Of a stretch of 40,696 nucleotides of DNA, positions 19,588 to 28,296 are shown in pieces. The DNA lies in NCBI GenBank assembly GCA_011523765.1, contig WTGA01000080.1:1-40696 (forward strand), in the 5' to 3' direction. The DNA comes from Gammaproteobacteria bacterium (GTDB taxonomy: Bacteria; Pseudomonadota; Gammaproteobacteria; Arenicellales; Poriferihabitantaceae). The translations under genes were made by a program, and so were the position numbers. Below the pieces are notes generated by a model. It was not told the DNA's origin, searched no databases, and was given only the letters and a program-made list of their open reading frames with translations. Positions within the stretch are counted from its first letter, which is position 1; the number at the start of each line of letters is the position of its first letter.

Positions 19588-19774
19588 TCCAGCAAGGGGG
19601 CATCGGATGAATATAAAGAAAACATCGCGGTCCCGGAATGATTCGACCCGCTCTGTGAGCCATCCGGGCAGAAAATGGCACTCTTTCGTGTCTGCAAGGG
19701 CCCGGATCCAGGCTGTGCAACCAGATTGCCCGGCACGCTCAAAATGCATTGCACAGACCGTTTAGGGAGACGCC

Positions 19775-20503
19775 ATGGCCGGGCATAGCAAGTGGGCAAA
19801 CATCAAGTTCCGCAAGGCGGCCCAGGATGCCAAAAGAGGAAAGGCGTTCACCAAGCTGATCAAGGAAATCAGTGTTTCAGCAAAATTGGGCGGCGGCGAT
19901 TCGGATTCCAATCCCAGGCTGCGCAGTGCCATTGACAAGGCTCTGGCTGCAAACATGACCAAGGACACCATTGAGCGGGCGGTCAAACGCGGGACCGGAG
20001 CACTTGGAGGGAATGACCTGTTTGAAATCCGCTATGAAGGGTATGGCCCCAATGGTGTGGCGGTGATCGTCGAATGCGCCACGGACAACAAAAACAGAAC
20101 CGTGAGCGAAGTCCGCCATGCCTTTGCCAAACACGGGGGGAACCTGGGTACGGATGGCTCGGTCTTGTATCAATTCAATACCATCGGGTCCATCGTGTTT
20201 GCGAATGATGAAGACGAAGAGCAAATTATTGACATCGCACTGGAATCGGGTGCCGAGGATGTTGAAAGCGAGGCAGGCATGATTGAAGTGGTGACAGCGG
20301 CCGGAAATTTCCATGCCGTGCAACAGGCGATGAAGGAAGCCGGTTTCAACCCCGAGATTGCTGAAATTATCCAGCGGCCCATCACGGAGACAGATGTTGA
20401 CGGGGAGGAGGCGGAGAAAGTGAAGCGGCTGATTGATTTTCTTGAAGACCTGGATGATGTCCAGGATGTATTCACCAATGCAAATTTTGTAGAGGCTGGC
20501 TGA
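19775..20503 (+). CDS. yebC: YebC/TACO1-family protein
   Basis: A 242 aa protein starting [23 protein letters not shown], the invariant YebC start. The family relieves ribosome stalling at polyproline stretches and was earlier described as a transcriptional regulator. Its stop overlaps the start of ruvC by one base (TGATG), placing it first in the yebC-ruvC-ruvA-ruvB operon. The 187-bp gap to aspS holds no gene. Confidence 0.96.
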   Translation: MAGHSKWANIKFRKAAQDAKRGKAFTKLIKEISVSAKLGGGDSDSNPRLRSAIDKALAANMTKDTIERAVKRGTGALGGNDLFEIRYEGYGPNGVAVIVECATDNKNRTVSEVRHAFAKHGGNLGTDGSVLYQFNTIGSIVFANDEDEEQIIDIALESGAEDVESEAGMIEVVTAAGNFHAVQQAMKEAGFNPEIAEIIQRPITETDVDGEEAEKVKRLIDFLEDLDDVQDVFTNANFVEAG

Positions 20504-20994
20504 TGCGCATCTTGGGAATTGACCCGGGTTCCCGCATTACCGGCCTGGGCGTGGTGGAGGCGGATGACGGTAGCCTTCGCTGTGTAGGGTACCGTCGGGT
20601 CAGGATGGAAAATCTCCCGTTACCCGAAAGGCTCGGGATGATTTACCAGGGAGTTGCTTCCCTCATCAATGAGGTACAGCCCGACTCCGTCGCCGTCGAG
20701 CAGGTGTTTGTTGCCAGCAATGTGAAGTCTGCCCTGGTGCTGGGCCATGCACGCGGAAGCGCCATTTGTTCCGCGGTCAATGCAGGCAGGGAAGTCTGGG
20801 AATACAGTGCACTGCAGATCAAAAGAGCGGTGGTCGGATCCGGAAATGCCAAAAAAGAACAGACGCAGCATATGGTACGGGCCATATTGGGGCTGACCGC
20901 GACACCCACCATCGATGAAGCGGATGCCCTGGCCTGTGCGATTTGCCACATACACACGATTCAGGTGCAACGAAAGCTGGAGCGTGCAAGATGA
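20503..20994 (+). CDS. ruvC: Holliday junction resolvase RuvC
   Basis: A 163 aa endonuclease that cuts Holliday junctions within the RuvABC resolvasome. All four catalytic acids are at the standard positions: Asp7 (GIDPGS), Glu66 (AVEQVF), Asp138 and Asp141 (IDEADALA). It is translationally coupled to both neighbours, with a one-base overlap with yebC and ATGA with ruvA. Confidence 0.97.
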   Translation: MRILGIDPGSRITGLGVVEADDGSLRCVGYRRVRMENLPLPERLGMIYQGVASLINEVQPDSVAVEQVFVASNVKSALVLGHARGSAICSAVNAGREVWEYSALQIKRAVVGSGNAKKEQTQHMVRAILGLTATPTIDEADALACAICHIHTIQVQRKLERAR

Positions 20995-21593
20995 TCGGCT
21001 TTATCCGGGGAAAAATCCTGCAGAAACAACCGCCAATCCTCCTGGTGGATGTGAACGGCGTGGGTTACGAGCTTGAATCACCCATGCCGGTATTCTATGA
21101 ATTGCCCGATGAAGGGCAGGAAATTTCACTTTTCGTGCACCTGGTTGTGCGCGAAGATGCCCAGCTGCTGTATGGGTTTACCGACCAGGGCCAAAAGGAT
21201 TTGTTCAGGAATCTCCTGAAGGTAAACGGTGTGGGTCCCAAAGTGGCACTTGCTATACTATCCACTTTGGACCTCCAGGATTTTCTTCACTGTATTTACA
21301 GTGATGATTTCTCAACGCTGATCAAGGTGCCCGGAATTGGAAAGAAAACTGCAGAACGGATGATGGTTGAATTGCGAGACAGGGTTGATTTGCCAACCCC
21401 TCAGGGGGAACCACCCGGTGCTTCCGGCACCCGGAAAATTCCCGACAGCCCGGTACAGGATGCGATTGGCGCATTGATCGCGCTGGGCTACAAACCGGCT
21501 GAAGCCGGCAAAGCGGTCAGAGCGGTCAACGATCACCGTGACAAGCGGGATGATCTGATTCGGAATGCACTACAGTATCTGGCCGTTCGATGA
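20991..21593 (+). CDS. ruvA: Holliday junction branch migration protein RuvA
   Basis: A 200 aa tetrameric junction-binding protein. It has an N-terminal OB fold (MIGFIRGKI), two helix-hairpin-helix motifs ([32 protein letters not shown]) and the C-terminal domain III that contacts RuvB ([20 protein letters not shown]). ATG 20991 is chosen because it overlaps the ruvC stop as ATGA and matches the family start. Confidence 0.97.
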   Translation: MIGFIRGKILQKQPPILLVDVNGVGYELESPMPVFYELPDEGQEISLFVHLVVREDAQLLYGFTDQGQKDLFRNLLKVNGVGPKVALAILSTLDLQDFLHCIYSDDFSTLIKVPGIGKKTAERMMVELRDRVDLPTPQGEPPGASGTRKIPDSPVQDAIGALIALGYKPAEAGKAVRAVNDHRDKRDDLIRNALQYLAVR

Positions 21594-22642
21594 GCAAATC
21601 CAATCCACTGCTGTCCCCGGACAATCTGCAGGATTCGCACCAGGAAAAGATCTTTGAACGCAATTTGCGGCCGAGCAGGTTGAGTGAGTTTATTGGTCAG
21701 GCCAGCACCAAAGAGCAGCTGGGCATTTTTGTTCAGGCCGCCAGGCAGCGAAACGAGGCATTGGATCATGTGCTGATTTTTGGTCCTCCTGGTCTTGGCA
21801 AAACAACGATTGCCCATATTCTGGGGCAGGAAATGGACGCAAAACTGCGTCAAACTTCGGGGCCGATTCTTGAAAAAGCGGGAGACCTGGCTGCGATTCT
21901 GACCAATCTCGAATCCGGGGATGTGTTGTTCATCGACGAGATTCACCGGTTGAGCCCGGCTATCGAGGAAATCCTGTATCCGGCCCTGGAAGACTTTCAT
22001 CTGGATATCATGATTGGCGAAGGACCTGCAGCGCGTTCAATCAAACTCAATTTGCCACCGTTTACCCTGGTCGGTGCAACCACTCGGGCCGGACTGCTGA
22101 CCTCCCCGTTGCGGGACCGATTCGGCATTGTACAGCGTTTGCAGTTTTACACTACCGATGAGCTGTCACAAATTGTGGAGCGGTCGGCGAAAATATTGGA
22201 GATCGATTACAAGATTGAAGGGGTCCATGCCATTGCCATGCGGTCAAGAGGAACCCCTCGAATTGCCAACCGCCTGTTGCGGAGGGTCCGGGACTACGTT
22301 GAAGTCAAAAGCGATGGAAGATTGACCGAAAAAATGGCCAACGCTGCGTTGGATATGCTTGAAGTGGATACTTTCGGACTCGACCGGCTCGACCGCAGTT
22401 TTCTTCTGGCCATCATTGAGAAATTTGATGGCGGGCCCGTCGGGATCGACAGCATTGCAGCGGCGATCGGAGAGGAGCGGGGGACCGTTGAAGACGTCAT
22501 TGAACCGTATTTGATCCAGCAGGGCTATCTGATGCGGACTGCCCGCGGGCGTGTGGCAATGAAAACCGCCTGGGAACACCTGGGAATGCTGGTTCCTTCA
22601 GAGGTGGCGAACCGGCAGCAGGACCTGTTTCGGAACCGTTAG
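21590..22642 (+). CDS. ruvB: RuvB, Holliday junction helicase motor
   Basis: A 350 aa AAA+ ATPase driving branch migration with RuvA. It has the Walker A motif [10 protein letters not shown], Walker [11 protein letters not shown], sensor 1 GATTRAG, arginine finger region LRDRFGIV, and a C-terminal winged helix ([18 protein letters not shown]). It overlaps ruvA by ATGA and ends the operon. Confidence 0.97.
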   Translation: MSKSNPLLSPDNLQDSHQEKIFERNLRPSRLSEFIGQASTKEQLGIFVQAARQRNEALDHVLIFGPPGLGKTTIAHILGQEMDAKLRQTSGPILEKAGDLAAILTNLESGDVLFIDEIHRLSPAIEEILYPALEDFHLDIMIGEGPAARSIKLNLPPFTLVGATTRAGLLTSPLRDRFGIVQRLQFYTTDELSQIVERSAKILEIDYKIEGVHAIAMRSRGTPRIANRLLRRVRDYVEVKSDGRLTEKMANAALDMLEVDTFGLDRLDRSFLLAIIEKFDGGPVGIDSIAAAIGEERGTVEDVIEPYLIQQGYLMRTARGRVAMKTAWEHLGMLVPSEVANRQQDLFRNR

Positions 22643-22666
22643 TCTTTCCCGGGAATCGCCACCGTT

Positions 22667-23036
22667 AAATTGAATGGAATGATGATGCATGTCCGTCCCT
22701 TTGAATTGACTGTGGAAGATGGGCAGGCGGGATATCGGCAGTACAGTTTACTATGTGGACCGTTTAGGGTATATGGGACTGCGGTATTCGTTTTTTCGGG
22801 TTGGATGGATTCGACGCGTGTCCTGAAAGGGAAGTTGTGTAATATCCGTGCTGACCAATGCAAAGGCAAGACATCCGGACCCGGTCCGGCGGGATGGTGA
22901 GCGGTTGACCGCATCCGAAATTGCTGGAAATACGGCCATTGAAGGTGAGGTTCGGAGAGATGGAGGCCGACCAGCTGGAATGGAAAACAAGATGATCGGC
23001 CGTGACAACCGGGTTGTGCGGCCTGCCGGGAAATGA
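22667..23036 (+). pseudogene. Possible decayed ybgC (thioesterase of the Tol-Pal cluster)
   Basis: The usual place of ybgC, just upstream of tolQ, holds no intact gene. By eye, fragments resemble YbgC: FELTVEDGQAG (22700-22732) recalls the EDTDAGG region; VYYVDRLGYM (22746-22775), in another frame, recalls VYYVNYLKFM; and from 22848, in that second frame after a stop, LTNAKARHPDPVRRDGERLT could match the following part. At least one frameshift and one stop would be needed. This is inference from short similarities and could be chance. Confidence 0.35.
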
Positions 23037-23138
23037 AGTCCATGGTCCCGGGCAACCAATCGGGAAGATCTCCCTGAGTTGAAACGGACCTGGACGAAAA
23101 ACCTTACAATACAAACCTGTTACCGATAAAAAACCATA

Positions 23139-23834
23139 GTGGCGATCGCAAACGACATTCCCCCAAGTCATTCTGTCCTGGACCTGGTTGTCAATGCCAG
23201 CATTCCGGTTCAGCTGGTCATGCTGATATTGTTACTGGCTTCCGTGATATCGTGGTATATGATTGACCGGAAACGGACGGCCTACAAGCGCTGGAAAAAA
23301 ATTGCCGACCAGTTCGAGGGGCAGTTCTGGTCCGGTGGTGAAATGCGAAAGATTTATGTGAAATGGGGACGGCAGGACAACCCCGAGGGCATTGCCAATA
23401 TTTTTCTCGCCGGATACCGCGAGTTCAACCGTCTTGCAAAACAGCAGAATGTTCATCGGTCGGATATGGTCAATGGCGTTCATCGGTCCATGCGGGTAGC
23501 GTTGAGCAAAGAGATCGGGTTGATCGAGTCCAACCTGCCGTTTCTTGCCACGGTGGGTTCAACCAGTCCCTATGTGGGTCTTTTTGGCACTGTTTGGGGA
23601 ATCATGAATTCATTCCAGTCACTGGGTACCATGCAACAGGTAACCATCGCAACGGTGGCTCCGGGAATCGCCGAGGCCTTGATTGCCACGGCAATGGGCT
23701 TGTTTGCGGCAATTCCCGCGGTGATTGCATACAACAAGTTTGCGAGCACGACCGAACGACTGATTAGCCGTTACGAAATCTTCATGGAAGAGTTTCTCAG
23801 TATTGTCAATCGTCAGGATTTGGGAGGGCGTTAA
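23139..23834 (+). CDS. tolQ: TolQ, proton-channel subunit of Tol-Pal
   Basis: An inner-membrane protein of 231 aa in the ExbB/MotA family. It has one N-terminal membrane helix (about 20-42), a cytoplasmic region, and two later helices with the conserved TVGSTSPYVGLFGTVWGIMNSF and PGIAEALIATAMGLFAAIPAVIAYN. With TolR it converts proton-motive force into movement of TolA. The start is GTG 23139 without a clear Shine-Dalgarno sequence. It heads the tolQRAB-pal-cpoB operon. Confidence 0.96.
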   Translation: MAIANDIPPSHSVLDLVVNASIPVQLVMLILLLASVISWYMIDRKRTAYKRWKKIADQFEGQFWSGGEMRKIYVKWGRQDNPEGIANIFLAGYREFNRLAKQQNVHRSDMVNGVHRSMRVALSKEIGLIESNLPFLATVGSTSPYVGLFGTVWGIMNSFQSLGTMQQVTIATVAPGIAEALIATAMGLFAAIPAVIAYNKFASTTERLISRYEIFMEEFLSIVNRQDLGGR

Positions 23835-23836
23835 CC

Positions 23837-24262
23837 ATGAGTCGGACCCTGTACGGCCGTAAGAAACGGTTGATGGGAGAAATAAACGTCGTTCCATATA
23901 TCGATGTCATGCTTGTTTTGCTGATCATCTTCATGGTGACGGCTTCTTTGCTGAGCACCGGTGTAACCGTGGAGTTGCCCCAGGCTGTGGCCAACTCCAT
24001 TCCGAACCAGGACGAAGAACCGTTTGTCGTGACTGTCGATGCGAACGGCAATTACTACCTCAATGATAACGAGGAAGCCATCTCATCAGACCGGGAAATC
24101 GAGTTGACAGCCAAAGCGGCATTGCAGCGAAACCCGAATTTGCTATTTCTGGTCAGAGGGGACAGTGCCGCAGATTATGCGTTCGTAGTGAGAGCAATGG
24201 TGTTATTGCAAAACGCTGGTGTCGAATCCGTAGGATTGGTCACTGAGCCATCTGATTCCTGA
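23837..24262 (+). CDS. tolR: TolR
   Basis: A 141 aa ExbD/TolR protein with a short cytoplasmic N-terminus, a single membrane helix containing the conserved proton-path Asp in VVPYIDVMLVLLIIFMVTA, and a periplasmic domain. It starts two bases after the tolQ stop. It forms the TolQ-TolR motor. Confidence 0.96.
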   Translation: MSRTLYGRKKRLMGEINVVPYIDVMLVLLIIFMVTASLLSTGVTVELPQAVANSIPNQDEEPFVVTVDANGNYYLNDNEEAISSDREIELTAKAALQRNPNLLFLVRGDSAADYAFVVRAMVLLQNAGVESVGLVTEPSDS

Positions 24263-24273
24263 CTGAACGGTGA

Positions 24274-25137
24274 ATGAAACAGGGCATCCGACAGTTCGCA
24301 CAAATTTCCAAATCCGTACTATTTACCCTGGCTGTTCACAGTATTTTGCTGGCGGCGGTTCTGGCTGGTTTCTGGTGGCCTTTTTCCGAAAAAACGCTTG
24401 ATCATGGGCAGGTGAAACCAATACAGGCAACGACAATCCCTGAGCAGGAAGTCACCAACCTGCAAACAAAGAAAATTGAAGAACAGCACCAGCCTGCCCA
24501 GGTCCCTGAAGAACCCGGGAAGGCCGAGGAGGAGGAGCGCAAGCGGCTGGAGGCGCTGGAGGCCAAGCGCAGGGAGGAGGAGAGAAAGCGGGCCGAGGAG
24601 GAGCGCAAGCGGCTGGAGGCGCTGGAGGCCAAGCGCAAGGAAGAGGAGAGAAAGCGGGCCGAGGAGGAGGAGCGCAAGCGGCTGGAGGCGCTGGAGGCCA
24701 AGCGCAAGGAAGAGGAGAGAAAGCGGGCCGAGGAGGAGGAGCGCAAGCGGCTGGAGGCGCTGGAGGCCAAGCGCAAGGAAGAGGAAGAACAGCGCAAGCT
24801 GGAAAAAGAACTCCAAGATCAACTGGCAAGAACACGAACCCGTAATGAAGCAGAGAATGCGTTGGCTGCACTGGTGGACAGGATTGCGGCGGCGGCGGAA
24901 AACAACTGGCGTCGCCCATGGAACAGTACCCCGGGGCGAGTTGCTCTGATCAGGGTAAGAGTTGCACGAAATGGTGATGTTCTATCGGCAGATGTGGTAA
25001 AAAGCAGTGGAGACCGGGCATTCGATGAATCCGGAGAAATTGCAATCAAGAAAGCTTCTCCGCTTCCGTTTCCATCGGAGTCGGAATATTATGAATTTAT
25101 AAAAGAATTCAACATTAAATTCGCGCCGGATGAGTAA
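24274..25137 (+). CDS. tolA: TolA with a repeat-built coiled-coil domain
   Basis: A 287 aa protein spanning the periplasm. Domain I is an N-terminal membrane helix (about 14-32). Domain II is a long Glu/Lys/Arg/Ala-rich helix made of near-identical 22-23 residue units (ERKRLEALEAKRKEEE type). Domain III, the C-terminal globular part, contacts TolB/Pal (WNSTPGRVALIRVRVARNGD). It couples the TolQR motor to Pal at the outer membrane during constriction. The domain II repeat DNA (24535-24790) is almost identical between units, so length polymorphism is likely. Confidence 0.94.
   Translation: MKQGIRQFAQISKSVLFTLAVHSILLAAVLAGFWWPFSEKTLDHGQVKPIQATTIPEQEVTNLQTKKIEEQHQPAQVPEEPGKAEEEERKRLEALEAKRREEERKRAEEERKRLEALEAKRKEEERKRAEEEERKRLEALEAKRKEEERKRAEEEERKRLEALEAKRKEEEEQRKLEKELQDQLARTRTRNEAENALAALVDRIAAAAENNWRRPWNSTPGRVALIRVRVARNGDVLSADVVKSSGDRAFDESGEIAIKKASPLPFPSESEYYEFIKEFNIKFAPDE
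24535..24790 (+). repeat. Tandem 66/69-bp repeats within tolA
   Basis: Four units start at 24535, 24601, 24670 and 24739. They share almost identical DNA, including synonymous positions, and differ mainly by one extra GAG codon (units of 66, 69 and 69 bp). This indicates recent expansion by slippage or unequal recombination. Confidence 0.9.
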
Positions 25138-26476
25138 TAGAGAAAAACCACGTGGGCGTTGCACCGGATTTCTGGTGATATTGGTTCCGATATGGCTTGG
25201 CTGCTCTTTTCCAGCCCTGTCTTCTGTGCTGACCATCGAAGTGAAAAAAGGCACCACAGCAGGAATTCCAATTGCCATCGTGCCGTTTAAGTTGTATGAC
25301 GGTGTCCCGGAAGAGTACCAGCCGGCGGATATTATCGATTCTGACCTGGGTCTAAGTGGCCGGTTCGAGTCGGTTCCCCGGGACACCTTTCTCAGTACTC
25401 CCAGTGACCTTGAATCAGTACAGTACAAAGACTGGCGGCTGATCAAATCGGAAGCGTTGGTGGTGGGCAAGGTCTTCCATCTCGGAAACGATCAGTATGA
25501 GATACGGTTCCGGTTGATCGATGTCTTCAGGGAAACCCAGCTGGCGGGTCAAAAATTTATTGCGACAACCAAACAGCTCAGACAGTTTTCCCATCGGATC
25601 AGCAATATTATTTATGAAAAACTGACCGGAATAGAGGGTGCTTTCGATACCAAAATTGCTTATGTCAAAATTGCGGATGTCAAAGTACAGGGTGAACCGG
25701 CAAGCAAGCGGTATTTGCTCCAGGTTGCGGATGCAGATGGATGGAACCCTAAAACCGTTCTGGAATCACCCCGGGCAATCCTGTCGCCCGCTTGGTCCCC
25801 GGACGGGAACCGGCTTGCCTATGTTTCCTTTGAAAAGGGGAGGTCCATGATATTTCTGCAGGATATCTGGAGCGGGAAAAGGTCATCCATTGCCGGGTTC
25901 CGCGGACTCAACAGTGCCCCTTCATGGTCCCCGGACGGCAAAAAGCTTGCGCTGACCTTGTCAAGGGATGGAAATCCTGACATATACATTTTTGATGTGG
26001 GGACATCCGCCCTGCGCAGATTGACCAGAAGTACGGCCATCGACACGGAGCCGGCCTGGTCCCCCGATGGAAAAAGCATTGTCTTTACTTCCGGGCGTTC
26101 CGGTGCACCACAGCTCTACCAGATTGCGGCCTCCGGTGGACCGGTGAAAAGACTGACTTTCGATGGAAAATACAATGCCGGTGCTTCGTTTTCACCCGAT
26201 GGGGAGTCCATTGTTCTCATTACCGATCAGGGCAATGGGCACAAAGTTGGGATATACTCAACTCGGGAACGTACCATCCGGGTTTTGACCTCGTCACAAC
26301 TGGATGAGTCCCCGTCATTTTCTCCCAATGGAGAGATCATTATCTATGCGACGCAAAAAAGTGGCCGGAAGTTGCTTGCGACCGTTTCAATTGATGGACA
26401 AGTGCAACAAACCTTAAAATTCCAGGCCGGTTCTGTTCGTGAGCCCGCCTGGTCACCTTTCAAACGTAAATTGTAG
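25130..26476 (+). CDS. tolB: TolB, periplasmic beta-propeller protein
   Basis: A 448 aa periplasmic protein with a Sec signal (about residues 14-32), an N-terminal alpha/beta domain, and a C-terminal propeller. The propeller repeats carry the (S/A)PxWSPDGxxLA motif at least five times (SPAWSPDGNRLAYVS, APSWSPDGKKLALT, EPAWSPDGKSIVFTS and others). It binds Pal and TolA. Its start overlaps the 3' end of tolA by 8 bp, so translation is probably coupled. Confidence 0.95.
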   Translation: MSNREKPRGRCTGFLVILVPIWLGCSFPALSSVLTIEVKKGTTAGIPIAIVPFKLYDGVPEEYQPADIIDSDLGLSGRFESVPRDTFLSTPSDLESVQYKDWRLIKSEALVVGKVFHLGNDQYEIRFRLIDVFRETQLAGQKFIATTKQLRQFSHRISNIIYEKLTGIEGAFDTKIAYVKIADVKVQGEPASKRYLLQVADADGWNPKTVLESPRAILSPAWSPDGNRLAYVSFEKGRSMIFLQDIWSGKRSSIAGFRGLNSAPSWSPDGKKLALTLSRDGNPDIYIFDVGTSALRRLTRSTAIDTEPAWSPDGKSIVFTSGRSGAPQLYQIAASGGPVKRLTFDGKYNAGASFSPDGESIVLITDQGNGHKVGIYSTRERTIRVLTSSQLDESPSFSPNGEIIIYATQKSGRKLLATVSIDGQVQQTLKFQAGSVREPAWSPFKRKL

Positions 26477-26487
26477 AGGATTCTGAT

Positions 26488-27012
26488 ATGTCAAACGCTT
26501 ATAAATTACTGATTATTCTGGTTTCCGGTTTTTTTCTAGCCGCCTGTGCAAGCAAACCGCCTGCCGAGGGAACTGGCGACATTGTGGCTGAACCTGTAGA
26601 GGGTACGGCGGGAGCCAATTCAACCGGTCTTGATGGAGAGGACTCGGGCAGTGGTTCCGGGCTGGATGGCGATTCCGCAGACATCTTGAGCCAGCGCATC
26701 ATCTATTTCGATTATGACAGCAGCTCGTTGACCGATGAAAGTACGGCGGTTGTTCAGGCCCACGCAAACCACCTGGTGGAGTCCCCGGAAGTTGACATTA
26801 TTCTTGAAGGCCATGCAGACGAGCGCGGAACCCGTGAATACAATCTTGCCCTGGGTGAAGAACGCGCGAAATCGGTTGCCGATCTGCTTCAGGCACTGGG
26901 GGTGGGTGATGGCCGCATTCAAACCATTTCTTATGGGGAAGAGCGGCCAGCGTCACTTGGCAGTGATGAAAGTGCATGGGGCCTGAACAGACGCGTCGAG
27001 CTGTTGTATTAA
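26488..27012 (+). CDS. pal: Pal, peptidoglycan-associated lipoprotein
   Basis: A 174 aa lipoprotein with lipobox LAAC (Cys20), an acidic Gly/Ser-rich linker (about 25-62) and an OmpA-like peptidoglycan-binding domain (IIYFDYDSSSLTDES, ILEGHADERGTREYN, GLNRRVELLY). It anchors the outer membrane to the cell wall and is positioned by the Tol motor. It starts 11 bp after tolB. Confidence 0.96.
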   Translation: MSNAYKLLIILVSGFFLAACASKPPAEGTGDIVAEPVEGTAGANSTGLDGEDSGSGSGLDGDSADILSQRIIYFDYDSSSLTDESTAVVQAHANHLVESPEVDIILEGHADERGTREYNLALGEERAKSVADLLQALGVGDGRIQTISYGEERPASLGSDESAWGLNRRVELLY

Positions 27013-27090
27013 TCCCCCGGATGGTTTGGCAGGACTTGAGCATGTTGCTCAGGTATACTGGAGCGGGTATGGAACTACATTTCACGGTTC

Positions 27091-27981
27091 ATGAATAAAT
27101 TTGTGCGAATCAATATTTTTCTGGTGGCAGGCGTGTTAGCGGTCGGTTGCGCCCCGGTACCTCCCCCCCAGCAGCCTGTGCAGGCCGTTCCCGAAGAGGA
27201 TGTGCAGAATCAACGGGTTCTGACGGCATTGTCTGACCTTGCGGAAATCAAACAGGAACTCAAACAGCTGAGGAATTCGGTTGAAGAGCTGGAGTTCGAG
27301 ACGGAATATGCCAAGCGGCGGCAACGGGACCTTTTCCAGGACATTGACAGGCGGTTGATCAGTCTTGAACGACATGCCCCCGACCCGGATGTTCAAGGTC
27401 CGCTACCGGACAACGGGGACGGCCAGGCGGTTGCCGACAACCCCCTGGCGCCACAGCCGGGTATTGCTCCAGACACCAGCGATTCCGACCCGCAAGAAGA
27501 AGTGGTGGGGAACGGCGAGGTTGCGGAGGGCACCGAACAGGATGGCCTGCCTTCATCCGTTCCCGAGGTTTCCGAACTGGCCGCGGTCACACTGGAAGAG
27601 CAACAGGCTTACGAAGCCGCATTCGAGTTGCTGAAGCAAAGCCTGTATGAAGATGCAATCGATCAATTTCAGCAACTTGTGGATACCTGGCCCGACAGCC
27701 AGTTGGCGGATGATGCCTATTACTGGATGTCCGAAGCAATGTATGTCATTCGGGAATTTGAATATGCATTAAGCGGATTCCGGACCCTGGTAATCCAGTA
27801 TCCTGACAGCCAGCGTGTACCGGAAGCGTTGCTCAAGGTTGGTTATATCCAATATGATATCGGTGCCTATGACGATGCCGCGGAAACGTTCAGGGATATA
27901 CTCTCAAGATTTCCGGGACATCAGGTTACGGTCTCTGCACAAACCCGATTGAGGCGTATTGAGCAAACCATCCAAGAATAG
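27091..27981 (+). CDS. cpoB: CpoB/YbgF, Tol-Pal coordinating protein
   Basis: A 296 aa periplasmic protein. After a signal sequence comes a trimerising coiled coil (about 45-92), a low-complexity linker, and a C-terminal tetratricopeptide-like domain (AYEAAFELLKQSLYEDAIDQF, ADDAYYWMSEAMY, VPEALLKVGYIQYDIGAYDDA). CpoB coordinates PBP1B peptidoglycan synthesis with Tol activity. Its signal ends VLAVGC (Cys20), a weak lipobox, so this homologue could be lipidated, unlike the soluble E. coli form. Confidence 0.92.
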   Translation: MNKFVRINIFLVAGVLAVGCAPVPPPQQPVQAVPEEDVQNQRVLTALSDLAEIKQELKQLRNSVEELEFETEYAKRRQRDLFQDIDRRLISLERHAPDPDVQGPLPDNGDGQAVADNPLAPQPGIAPDTSDSDPQEEVVGNGEVAEGTEQDGLPSSVPEVSELAAVTLEEQQAYEAAFELLKQSLYEDAIDQFQQLVDTWPDSQLADDAYYWMSEAMYVIREFEYALSGFRTLVIQYPDSQRVPEALLKVGYIQYDIGAYDDAAETFRDILSRFPGHQVTVSAQTRLRRIEQTIQE

Positions 27982-28015
27982 TTGACCGGTTCGTTTCCGC
28001 AGGCCGGAATTTTGT

Positions 28016-28044
28016 TTGACATGGTGTGAGCATAAACGGATAAT
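28016..28044 (+). promoter_or_regulatory. Promoter of tRNA-Lys
   Basis: Consensus TTGACA (28016-28021), 17 bp, GATAAT (28039-28044), followed by a GC-rich discriminator (CCCGCCCCG). The start point would lie about 40 bp before the mature tRNA. Confidence 0.85.
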
Positions 28045-28089
28045 CCCGCCCCGATTTTGGCTCGCGGAAAAAAAGCACTCCCGATCATC

Positions 28090-28165
28090 GGGGCGTTAGC
28101 TCAGTTGGTAGAGCATCTGACTTTTAATCAGGTGGTCACAGGTTCGATCCCTGTACGCCCCACCA
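28090..28165 (+). tRNA. tRNA-Lys(UUU), island insertion site
   Basis: A 76-nt cloverleaf: acceptor GGGGCGT / ACGCCCC, discriminator A, encoded CCA; D arm TAGCTCAGTTGGTAGAGCA; anticodon stem CTGAC with loop TTTTAAT (anticodon TTT); T arm GGTTCGATCC. Directly downstream the chromosome changes to a mobile-element backbone, so its 3' end is probably the attachment site. tRNA-Lys is the known target of PAPI-1/pKLC102-type islands. Confidence 0.96.
28141..28165 (+). other. Presumed attachment-site core at the tRNA-Lys 3' end
   Basis: The T arm and acceptor 3' end border the island. A second copy is expected at the far end of the element beyond the window. An imperfect inverted repeat, ATTTGACTCC (28165-28174) / GGGGTCAAAT (28203-28212), 9 of 10 paired, lies immediately inside. 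Confidence 0.55.
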
Positions 28166-28296
28166 TTTGACTCCAGCCCCGGGTTTATAACCGGTCTTTG
28201 GAGGGGTCAAATAAGCCGTGTTGAGTCTTGGTGTGTGCCACTCTCATCATTCGCAATGCTCAGTCTATTATAAATTTAATAGGTTTGGGCACGGAT

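Noticed and set aside
23079..23110. TTGAAA / TACAAT as the tolQ promoter
   Set aside because: The spacing is 20 bp, too long for a normal sigma-70 promoter.
24535..24790. CRISPR-like spaced repeats
   Set aside because: The repeats are contiguous, in frame and encode the TolA helix; there are no unique spacers.
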